Below, one piece after another: positions 10,353-18,054 of a DNA stretch of 64,000 nt. The stretch spans positions 201,410 through 265,409 of the forward strand of contig NZ_AOIV01000021.1 of NCBI RefSeq assembly GCF_000337095.1. Direction: 5' to 3'. A program made the position numbers and the translations under genes. Source of the DNA: Halogeometricum pallidum JCM 14848 (GTDB lineage: Archaea > Halobacteriota > Halobacteria > Halobacteriales > Haloferacaceae). Position 1 is the first letter of the stretch; every line of letters begins with the position of its first letter. Below the pieces are notes generated by a model. That model was not told the DNA's origin, did no database searches, and saw nothing but the letters and a program-made list of their open reading frames with translations.

Positions 10353-11123
10353 ATGAAGCCGCGCAGAACCGGGGATACGCTCCAAACGACCGACATTTCT
10401 CTTCGGGTCGTCGAACACGTTACCGAACTCGACGGCGCGACCCTCGCCGAACTGACCGCGGAGACGGGACTGGCGAAGAGCACCGTCCACAACCACCTGA
10501 AGACGCTCTCGCGGTACGGCTATCTGAACCGCGAGGGGGACACCTACCACGTCGGCGTGAAACTCTACCACCTCGGAAACTACGCGCGCAAACGGCACGA
10601 GGCGTACGAGGTGGCCAGAGCGGTCGTGCCGGAACTGGCCGACGAGACGCAACTAGAGGCGGATTTCACCGTCGAGGAGAACGGTCGCATCGTCTCACTG
10701 TACGACGTGTCCACGTTCTCGAACACCGCCTCCTCGCTCGTCGACAGTCGACTGTTCCACGTCCACAGCACCGCCTCGGGGAAGTCCATCCTCTCGGAGT
10801 ACTCCGAGGTGCGGGTCCGGGAGATACTCGACCGATGGGGGCTTCCCGCGCAGACGGAACACACCATCACCGACGCCGACGAGTTCCTGCGGGAACTCGA
10901 AGCCGTCCGAGAGCGGGGGTACGCCACGAGTTTCGGGGAGGCCATCGAGGGGATGTGGACGATAGGAATCCCCGTCACGGGACCGGATGGAACGGTGTGC
11001 GGTTCGATCAACGTCTGCGCGCCGACGTACGCCCACGACGAGGCGAGAGAGCGCGCGGTGGTGGACGCCCTCGACGAGAAGGCCGCGGTCTTCGAGCGAC
11101 GACTCGCCGAACAGGGGGAGTGA
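10353..11123 (+). CDS. IclR family transcriptional regulator
   Basis: The protein has 256 residues. An N-terminal winged helix (about residues 10-70) includes TLAELTAETGLAKSTVHNHLKTL as its recognition region. The C-terminal IclR effector domain includes HVHSTASGKSILSE and GSINVCAPTY. IclR proteins control catabolic genes in response to small acids. It stands upstream of catabolic genes but is not clearly in an operon with any of them. Targets could include the sarcosine oxidase or the semialdehyde genes; this is a guess. Confidence 0.9.
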   Translation: MKPRRTGDTLQTTDISLRVVEHVTELDGATLAELTAETGLAKSTVHNHLKTLSRYGYLNREGDTYHVGVKLYHLGNYARKRHEAYEVARAVVPELADETQLEADFTVEENGRIVSLYDVSTFSNTASSLVDSRLFHVHSTASGKSILSEYSEVRVREILDRWGLPAQTEHTITDADEFLRELEAVRERGYATSFGEAIEGMWTIGIPVTGPDGTVCGSINVCAPTYAHDEARERAVVDALDEKAAVFERRLAEQGE

Positions 11124-11608
11124 GGCGCGTCGTAAAGACGGACGAGTTACCGACCAGACCGAGCAGGTGGACCGAACCGAACGGACCGGAGCACCGGGCG
11201 GGACTACTACCCGTCCCGAACGACCGAGCGCGTTCGACCGCCTCCGTTGCGGGAGACCGACGCCGAATCGGTACACCACCGTGTCCGCTGTTTACACTGT
11301 GGAGAGCGACAGCTAGTCGATAGATTCGTCGCAGTCGCCTACCGGAGGAGTACGTCATACATTTTAGAAATTGTGAAAATTGTGCTTCGGCTTCCGGGAA
11401 AATTTTTAGAAATTTTTAGACGGTGGGCCGCGACGAAGTCTCACTCCGCTTCGACGACCGTTGCTCGGACCAGTTCGGATGTTCCCCGATGGATACGCCG
11501 CCGACGTCCGTCAGGGAGAAGTCTCGAATCGCGCCATGGCGGCGCGGTGGAGACACCGGGCGAGCGAAGGCCCACAGTTTATTCGCACTGTGTCCGTTAG
11601 CAGTGACC
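11124..11608. other. 485-bp intergenic region with AT-rich boxes
   Basis: Bases 11361-11384 and 11399-11420 are strikingly AT-rich for this genome and repeat the word TTTTAGAAATT. They lie about 190-250 bp upstream of the aldo/keto reductase start. A short stretch around 11265-11330 on the plus strand could encode a CLHCGERQL peptide, but has no second metal knuckle and no clear end, so I do not call it a gene. Confidence 0.45.
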
Positions 11609-12493
11609 ATGCAGACGCGCGCACTCGGGCAGACGGGTCACGACAGTACCGTTGCAACGTTCGGCGCGATAGCGCTGAACTGGCTCGAACAGGAGGGCGC
11701 CGACCAGATGGTCGAACTCGTCCTCGACCGCGGGGTGAACCACTTCGACGTGGCGCCGACGTACGGCGACGCGGAACTGAAACTCGGGCCGAAGCTCCGA
11801 CAGCACCGCGAGGAGATATTCCTCGGCTGCAAGACCCAAGAGCGGGACTACGAGGGGGCGCGGCGGAAGCTCGAACGCTCGCTGGACCGCCTCGGCGTCG
11901 AGAAAATCGACCTCTATCAGGTGCACGGCTTAGAGTACGAGGAGGAACTGGACGAGATAACGAGCGACGGGGGCGCGCTCGAAGCATTCCGCGACGCGAG
12001 AGACGAGGGGCTGATAGACCACATCGGACTGACGAGCCACGGGTCGCCGGGACTAATTCTGGACGCCGTCGACCGTATCGACGACCTCGAATCGCTGATG
12101 TTTCCCCTCAACCCGGTCGTCGCCGGCAAGGACGGCGAGGAGTACGACTACGAAGCCGTCCTCGAACGCGCCGACGAGGAGGGAATCGGCACGCTCGGCA
12201 TCAAGGCGTTCGCCAAGGGGTCGTGGCCGTCGACGGAGGAACTCCCGGAGGAAGACCGGCCGTACGCGAACTGGTACGAACCGGTGGGCGCGCCCGACGA
12301 GATTCGAGAGCGATTCGACTTCGCCGCCGCGCAGGGTCTCACGAGCGTCGTCTCGCCCGGCGATCCGAAACTCGTGGCGATGGTGCTCGACGCCGCCGCC
12401 CGCTACGACGGAATGGACGAGGCCGCCCAGCGGTCGCTGATAGAGCGACTCCGCGACGAGGACAGCCCCGTTCCCGAGCAGCTCCACCACTGA
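11609..12493 (+). CDS. Aldo/keto reductase
   Basis: The protein has 294 residues. It begins MQTRALGQTG and has FDVAPTYGDAE (active-site Asp and Tyr region), FLGCKTQ (Lys) and LYQVHGL (His), the usual tetrad of NADPH-dependent aldo/keto reductases. The substrate is not evident. The start at 11609 fits family length; the frame is open further upstream but the composition there is not coding. AT-rich elements flank the gene on both sides. Confidence 0.85.
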   Translation: MQTRALGQTGHDSTVATFGAIALNWLEQEGADQMVELVLDRGVNHFDVAPTYGDAELKLGPKLRQHREEIFLGCKTQERDYEGARRKLERSLDRLGVEKIDLYQVHGLEYEEELDEITSDGGALEAFRDARDEGLIDHIGLTSHGSPGLILDAVDRIDDLESLMFPLNPVVAGKDGEEYDYEAVLERADEEGIGTLGIKAFAKGSWPSTEELPEEDRPYANWYEPVGAPDEIRERFDFAAAQGLTSVVSPGDPKLVAMVLDAAARYDGMDEAAQRSLIERLRDEDSPVPEQLHH

Positions 12494-12596
12494 AATTCCA
12501 CAATTTTCTAAATTTTTAACACGCCAAGAGTTACCACGGCATGGAAACCATCACGACGGTTTATGCTCGGGCCGCCCCATATTCATACGAAAGACC

Positions 12597-13490
12597 ATGT
12601 ACGACTCCATCCTCGTTCCGACCGACGGAAGCGAACACGCGGGTCGCGCCGCCGAGCACGCCGGCTACCTCGCCGGACTGTTCGACGCGACGGTGCACCT
12701 CCTCTCGGTCGCCGACGTTCAGGCGGCCGCCGGCGCGTTCGGCGCGGGCGGCGTCGACGAGACGTACATCTCCCGGTTGGAAGCCGAGGGGGAACGCGCC
12801 GTCGAAGCGGCGGCGGACGCGGTAGAGGGGGCCGACGCGGTCCAAACAGCGGTGGTTCGAGGGCGACCCGACGAGGCGATTCTCGACTACGCCGGCGAAA
12901 ACGGTATCGACCTCGTGGTGATGGGGACGCACGGGCGGACGGGACTGACGCGCTACGTCGCCGGGAGCGTATCAGAACGCGTCCTCCGCCTGTCCGACGT
13001 CCCGGTGCTGACGGTCCGAGCGGTCGACGGGAGGGGGACGGACGGGTACGAGGAGGTGCTCGTCCCGACCGACGGGAGCGAGTACGCCGAGTTGGCCGTC
13101 GGCCACGGCCTCGCCGTCGCCGAGGCGACGGGGGCGCGCGTCCACGCGGTGAACGTCGTCGACCTCGGCAGTATGACGATGGGCGCCCCCTACACGTTCC
13201 CCGACGACGTCATCGCGCGCATCGAAGCCGACGGCGAGACGGCGACCGAGGAAGTGGCCTCCCGGGCGCGCGAACGGGGTCTCGAAGCGGTCACCGACGT
13301 CCGGCGCGGGTCGGCCGCGCGGACCCTCTTAGACTACGTGGACCGGGAGGATATCGACCTCGTGGCGATGGGGACGGCCGGCCGGACCGGGCTGGACCGG
13401 TACCTGCTCGGAAGCACGACCGAGGAACTCGTCCGGCGGTCCGACGCACCCGTGCTGGCGGTCAACGCGCGGGGCCGAACGTCGGAGTAG
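12597..13490 (+). CDS. Tandem universal stress protein (two UspA domains)
   Basis: The protein has 297 residues in two UspA repeats, 1-145 and about 150-295. Each starts with a VLVPTDGSE-type strand. Both keep the ATP-binding pattern G-2x-G-9x-GS: GTHG then GS in repeat one, and GTAG then GS in repeat two. Two intact nucleotide sites contrast with the altered site in the single-domain protein at 4531. The role is stress protection or signalling in the cytoplasm with an unknown partner. Confidence 0.92.
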   Translation: MYDSILVPTDGSEHAGRAAEHAGYLAGLFDATVHLLSVADVQAAAGAFGAGGVDETYISRLEAEGERAVEAAADAVEGADAVQTAVVRGRPDEAILDYAGENGIDLVVMGTHGRTGLTRYVAGSVSERVLRLSDVPVLTVRAVDGRGTDGYEEVLVPTDGSEYAELAVGHGLAVAEATGARVHAVNVVDLGSMTMGAPYTFPDDVIARIEADGETATEEVASRARERGLEAVTDVRRGSAARTLLDYVDREDIDLVAMGTAGRTGLDRYLLGSTTEELVRRSDAPVLAVNARGRTSE

Positions 13491-13573
13491 ACGCCTACCG
13501 GCGTCGGCCCCGACACCGACATCGGCGCGGAGGTTCCGCCGTGGTCGTCCGACCGGGCCGGCCGCCGCCCCCC

Positions 13574-13918
13574 TCACTCGCCTCTTCTGTCCGGGTCCTC
13601 GACGCTATCGATGAGTTCCGCGGCGCACTCTAACACCGCCTCTGGGTCGGCGTTCGCCGCCGCCGCGACCTGTTGGGCGTGGACGGCCAGCGGCGAGAGC
13701 AGGTCGTACACCTTCCAGTCGAGTTGTCCGTCCGCGCCGTCGGCGTGGGCGTGGACGTAATCGGTGCCGTTGCGGTACTGCACCGCGACGAAGAGCGACT
13801 CCGGTCGCTCCGCGTCGTCGTTGAGCAGGGCGGCGGCATCCCGGAGCGACTGTCGAAACTCCTCGGGTGAGGCGCCGGGTCGCGGGCCGGTGGAGGGGTG
13901 ATTGGTAGTCCCTTGCAT
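13574..13918 (-). CDS. Conserved small protein of unknown function
   Basis: This is a 114-residue acidic soluble protein without membrane segments or metal motifs. It reads as a compact alpha/beta domain (FVAVQYRNGTDYVHAHADG, then a helical C-terminal part). Codon use matches neighbours. I do not recognise the family. It lies between the tandem Usp gene and the dehydrogenase gene and does not clearly belong to either unit. Confidence 0.7.
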   Translation of the reverse strand: MQGTTNHPSTGPRPGASPEEFRQSLRDAAALLNDDAERPESLFVAVQYRNGTDYVHAHADGADGQLDWKVYDLLSPLAVHAQQVAAAANADPEAVLECAAELIDSVEDPDRRGE

Positions 13919-14018
13919 AGGTCTCTGTCGTCACACACCCTAGACACCCACATAAGTCTGTCGCGAAAGATAGAATGTGTACTATAAAATAATTTCTCGT
14001 CGGAGGAAGTGACGTCCG

Positions 14019-15338
14019 CTACGTCTCCTCCCAGTTGTAAAGCGCGTCGAGGAAGACGTCGCGCACGTCGTCCTCGGTGACGGGTCGGGGGTTCGTTCGC
14101 AGGAGGCGCTTCTGCGTCTCGACGGTCTGTTCCGCGAGCCAATCAACGTCCTCCTCGGTGATGCCGGCCAGTTCGTCGAGGCCGCTCGGCAGGACGTTCA
14201 GGTCGCGTTGGAGTTGGACGTACTCGGCCTTCAGGGCGTCCGTGGCTTCCCGGTCGGTCATCCCGTCGGTGTCGACGCCGAACATCTCCGCGAGGTCCGC
14301 GAACCGCGAGGGGTCGCTCGCGGAGTTGTAGTCGATGGTGCTGGCCGGCGTGAGGACGGCGATGGTCTCGCCGTGCGTCGTGTGGTATTTGTTGCCGACG
14401 GGGTACGCCATCGCGTGGCAGAGGCTCGCCCCCGCGGTCAGTCCCGCGATGGCGCCGAAGAGCGCCCCCTGCAGCATGTTCTCGCGGGCCTCCAGGTCGT
14501 CGCCGTTGTGGACGGCGGTGCGGACGTTGTTCGACAGCAGGTCGATGGCCTTCTCCGAGAACATCTCCGTCAGCGGCGTCCGCCCGGCGTACACCGGTCG
14601 CTCGGCCGGGTCGGTCGGTCGGAGCAGCGAGTCGTACTCGTGAGTCGTGTAGCCCTCTATCGCGTGTCCGAGCGCGTCCATCGCCGTCTTCGCCGTCAGA
14701 TCCGGCGGGAGCGTCGTCGTGAGCGTCGGGTCGAGGACGGCGGCGTCGGCGCGGACGTTGTTCGAGGAGATGCCCTCCTTGATCTCCTTTTCGGGCACCG
14801 AGAGGATGGCGACGGGCGAGATTTCGGCGCCCGTCCCGGCCGTCGTCGGCATCAGCACGAGCGGTTCGCCCGAGTCCTCCAGCGGTTCGCCCTCGCCGGT
14901 CGGTTCGGCGATGTAGTCGGTCGGGTGCCCGCCGTTGGCGATGACCGCCCGGGTCACCTTCGCGGTGTCCATACAACTGCCGCCGCCGAGGCCGACGTAG
15001 AAGTCGTAGCCCGCCTCGCCGGCCTCCTCGCGGACGAACTCGATACAGTCGGCGACGGCCTCGACGGACGGTTCCCGTTCGGAGTCGTCGTAGACGTCGA
15101 CGGAGAGGCCGTCTTCACGTATCTCGCCGGCCACGCGGTCGGCGTGGCCGATATCGACGAGGTTCTCGTCCGTGACGACGAGTCCGCGCGCGTCCTCGTC
15201 GACGCCCAAGTCGCGGAGTTGGAACGCGAGTTCCTCGGTCGAGTCGCGGCCGAAGCGTATCTCCGGCATGTCGATGTGCCACACCGTCTCCGGGGAGAGG
15301 GCGTGGTCCGGCGCCGAAACGGAGCGCTCGTAACTCAT
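14019..15338 (-). CDS. Iron-containing alcohol dehydrogenase, 4-hydroxybutyrate / hydroxyacid-oxoacid transhydrogenase type
   Basis: The protein has 439 residues. It has the group III dehydrogenase features GGGSCMDTAK (nucleotide binding) and metal ligands in DALGHAIEGYTT and in the CHAMAYP to HTTHGE region. The insert RPVYAGRTPLTEMF and the overall length resemble mitochondrial hydroxyacid-oxoacid transhydrogenase, which converts 4-hydroxybutyrate to succinate semialdehyde. The ATG overlaps the stop of the upstream lactonase gene (TGATG), so the two are translationally coupled. That pairing matches lactonase plus dehydrogenase in gamma-butyrolactone degradation. Whether it uses NAD or 2-oxoglutarate as acceptor cannot be told from sequence. 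Confidence 0.82.
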   Translation of the reverse strand: MSYERSVSAPDHALSPETVWHIDMPEIRFGRDSTEELAFQLRDLGVDEDARGLVVTDENLVDIGHADRVAGEIREDGLSVDVYDDSEREPSVEAVADCIEFVREEAGEAGYDFYVGLGGGSCMDTAKVTRAVIANGGHPTDYIAEPTGEGEPLEDSGEPLVLMPTTAGTGAEISPVAILSVPEKEIKEGISSNNVRADAAVLDPTLTTTLPPDLTAKTAMDALGHAIEGYTTHEYDSLLRPTDPAERPVYAGRTPLTEMFSEKAIDLLSNNVRTAVHNGDDLEARENMLQGALFGAIAGLTAGASLCHAMAYPVGNKYHTTHGETIAVLTPASTIDYNSASDPSRFADLAEMFGVDTDGMTDREATDALKAEYVQLQRDLNVLPSGLDELAGITEEDVDWLAEQTVETQKRLLRTNPRPVTEDDVRDVFLDALYNWEET

Positions 15339-16141
15339 CAGGACCACCCCGACTCGATTTCGGCGAACTGCTCGGGGTCGTGCCCGTAGACGACTTCGGC
15401 GTCGTGGCGCCGTTCGAGATCCTTCAGCGTCTGGAGACTGTCGAACCAGTGACGACCGCTCCAGAGCAGTTGCGCACCCAACGGCACCTCCTCCTCGTAG
15501 TTGTCGCTCTGGTATATCTCGTCGCCCGCGAACACGACGGTGCCGTGGTCGTCGAGGTGTATCATCGTCCCCGTGAGACCGGGCGTGTGGCCCGGTAGAC
15601 GGATGAACTCCATATCCTCGAAGTGCGTCTCGCGGTCCTGGTGGAGCACCTGCCAGTTCAGGTCGTGGTCGAAGTCGCCGAGGATGTACGCGCCGCTTCC
15701 CTCGTCGGTCTTCGCGGAGTAGTAGGCGAACTTCAACTCCTCCTCGTGGACGTAGACGGGCACGTCCGTCCCGTCGAAGTGGTGGAGGCCGCCCGCGTGG
15801 TCGAGGTGGAGATGCGTCTGGAACACGGCGTCGATGTCGTCGAGCGAGTAGCCCGCGTCGTCGAGGTCGCCCTCCAACGTGTGCTCGTGCACGTCGTGGG
15901 GGTAGAACGCCTGTTTCAACCCCTCCGGCCAGTGGCCGTCGAGGGCGTCCTCGTGGTTGCCCGTATCCCAGAGAATGGTCGCCTCGGGGTGGTCGACGAC
16001 GAGGTTCCACACCGGAATCTCGACGTAGTCCGTCGCCGGGTTCGGTTCGTCGTGGCTCCCGAGCGTGTTGCCCTCCACGAGGTAGTTGAGGTCGCACTCC
16101 AACCCACCGCGGTCGATAACGTCGATTGTGGCGTCTACCAT
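15338..16141 (-). CDS. Metallo-beta-lactamase fold lactonase (AiiA/AttM type)
   Basis: The protein has 267 residues. Its two-metal site is THLHLDHAGG (residues 109-118), followed by a later GHTPG and a FAGDE. This is the pattern of AHL and gamma-butyrolactone lactonases. ATG at 16141 is chosen over an upstream TTG because an AT-rich box (16161-16170) lies 20-29 bp upstream, fitting a leaderless message. It should open a lactone ring to a hydroxyacid, which the coupled dehydrogenase could then oxidise. Quorum quenching is possible but the partner gene favours a catabolic role. Confidence 0.85.
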   Translation of the reverse strand: MVDATIDVIDRGGLECDLNYLVEGNTLGSHDEPNPATDYVEIPVWNLVVDHPEATILWDTGNHEDALDGHWPEGLKQAFYPHDVHEHTLEGDLDDAGYSLDDIDAVFQTHLHLDHAGGLHHFDGTDVPVYVHEEELKFAYYSAKTDEGSGAYILGDFDHDLNWQVLHQDRETHFEDMEFIRLPGHTPGLTGTMIHLDDHGTVVFAGDEIYQSDNYEEEVPLGAQLLWSGRHWFDSLQTLKDLERRHDAEVVYGHDPEQFAEIESGWS

Positions 16142-16633
16142 ACGAACTAGTGCGATTAACAATGTAAAAAGACTGGTGGAGGGGGCGAAACGCTCGTTCT
16201 CTCGGCCGCGATATCTCGGAGAACCGGGAACTCCGTTCCGAGTCAGTCGATTCTCGACGCAGTCGCGGGCGACTCTCGTCGGCGCCTGTGAACGAACGAT
16301 TACGTCGAGAGATGTTTTTCGAGAGAGAAGAGCACTATTATCGGGTTATCATGTTGCAACTGAATGTATAGCTACGAAAAGACACGGAGTAGATCTACTG
16401 TTTCAAATATGTGTATGACACTCCGGTATTCGGAGTCAGATTCTTCTATCAATCTCGAAGTCCGGTCGAGGCTCGGTCGAATGCGTCGACGGAGACTTCG
16501 CCTGGACGATGCGAACGGCTCGGACGACCGGCGGCGACGGAAACCGACCCTTCGGTCGTCCAGGAGCCCTAATTTCTCTTTTCTATCCTTGAAAATAATT
16601 AGTTTTAATTGACGGCGTACACACTCTCCGTGT
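16142..16633. other. Divergent promoter region, lactonase and aminotransferase
   Basis: This 492-bp region separates the divergent lactonase and aminotransferase genes. An AT-rich box at 16161-16170 serves the lactonase. The box at 16601-16610 (agttttaatt) lies about 25-32 bp upstream of the aminotransferase ATG. Nothing else is recognisable between them. Confidence 0.55.
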
Positions 16634-18004
16634 ATGGATAGGCACACCGCGGAACCCACAGCGGAGGGTCTACCCGGACCGAACGCCGCGGAGTGGATCG
16701 AGTTCCACTCGGAACACGCCGCGCCGAGCGAGCACTCGCACGATTTCGTCTGGGACGTGACCGCCGAGGCGGACGGGCCGTTCGTCACGGACGTTGACGG
16801 CAACGTGCTGCTCGATTTTACCTGTCACATCGGCGCGGCACCGCTCGGCTACAACAACGAGAAGGTGCTCGGGAAACTCCGCGAGTTCGACCTCGTGGAG
16901 CCGATGAAGATAGCGGGGCAGGACATGTACTTCGGCGCCGGACCGGACCCCGAGGAGTCGCCGTTCCCGGGGTCGGGCCACCTGATGGAGAAACTCTGTG
17001 AGGTGTCGGAGGGGTACGGGATGGACACGGTGTTCCTCTCGAACTCCGGCGCCGAAGCGGTGGAGAACGCGCTGAAGATAACGTACGACGACGCGCCGTC
17101 GGCGAAGTACGGCTTCGCCTTCGAGGGGAGCTTCCACGGCCGGACGATGGCGACGCTGTCCGTTACGCGGTCCAACGAAGTGTACACCCGACATTACCCC
17201 GAGATCTCGGGCGTTCGGACCGTCCCGTTCTGTAGCGACCGGCACTGCACCGAGGGGGAGTGCGACTGCGGGTTCTCGACCCGCGACGGGTCGCAGTTGC
17301 GACGGGCGCTGGCCCCGGAGGGCGGTCACGTCAACCCCGCGGAGGTGGCGTTCGTCGTGTTAGAGCCGATTCAGGGCGTCGGTGGCTACCGCTTCCCGAG
17401 CGAGTCGTTCATGCGAGAGGTGGGCGACGTGACCGACGAGTACGACATCCCCCTGGTCGTCGACGAGATACAGTCGGGCGTCGGGCGGACCGGCGAGATG
17501 TGGGCGTCGGACCACTACCCAATCGAACCCGACGTCATCGCCAGCGCGAAGGGCCTCCGCGTCGGCGCGACTATCTCGAACTCCGAGCTCTTCCCGTCCG
17601 AGTCGAACCGTCTCGGGTCGACGTTCGGCGGCGGCGACATCCTCTCGTCGATGCAGGGCGTGTTCACGCTCGAGGCCATCGAGGAGCACGACCTGCTGGC
17701 CAACGCCACCGAACGCGGCCGGCAGGCGAAGGAACTGCTCCGCGACGACGCGCCGAACCACGTCGCCGACGTCCGCGGGAAAGGGCTGATGTTGGCCGTC
17801 GAGTTCGACACCGCGGACCGCCGCGACACCGTCGTCGAGGAGTCGCTGAAGCGCGGCCTCCTCACGCTCGGTTGCGGTAAGAAGACGATTCGGCTCCTCC
17901 CGCCGCTCGATTCGACCGAGCGCGAGATCGAACTGGGAATCGGTATCTTCGCCGACGCTGTCGACGCCGCGGCGGACGAAGTCGCCTCCGCCGCGTCGTC
18001 GTAG
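16634..18004 (+). CDS. Class III aminotransferase, 4-aminobutyrate type
   Basis: The protein has 456 residues of PLP fold type I. Lys306 (ASAKGL) should form the Schiff base and Asp277 (VVDEIQSG) should contact the pyridine nitrogen. The layout resembles 4-aminobutyrate or ornithine-family aminotransferases. An insert at about residues 200-212 contains four Cys (200, 205, 210, 212), which could bind zinc or a cluster. A GABA role would yield succinate semialdehyde, the same product expected from the divergent lactonase and dehydrogenase pair. The substrate is inferred from context. Confidence 0.83.
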   Translation: MDRHTAEPTAEGLPGPNAAEWIEFHSEHAAPSEHSHDFVWDVTAEADGPFVTDVDGNVLLDFTCHIGAAPLGYNNEKVLGKLREFDLVEPMKIAGQDMYFGAGPDPEESPFPGSGHLMEKLCEVSEGYGMDTVFLSNSGAEAVENALKITYDDAPSAKYGFAFEGSFHGRTMATLSVTRSNEVYTRHYPEISGVRTVPFCSDRHCTEGECDCGFSTRDGSQLRRALAPEGGHVNPAEVAFVVLEPIQGVGGYRFPSESFMREVGDVTDEYDIPLVVDEIQSGVGRTGEMWASDHYPIEPDVIASAKGLRVGATISNSELFPSESNRLGSTFGGGDILSSMQGVFTLEAIEEHDLLANATERGRQAKELLRDDAPNHVADVRGKGLMLAVEFDTADRRDTVVEESLKRGLLTLGCGKKTIRLLPPLDSTEREIELGIGIFADAVDAAADEVASAASS

Positions 18005-18054
18005 CGGGCCGTTCGGTTCGCTTTCTCTCCCGCCCGTTCGACCCCGAGCGACGG

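Noticed and set aside
14019..16097. A 692-codon frame extending the iron dehydrogenase upstream
   Set aside because: The N-terminal part is an out-of-frame shadow of the lactonase. The dehydrogenase starts at 15338, overlapping the lactonase stop.
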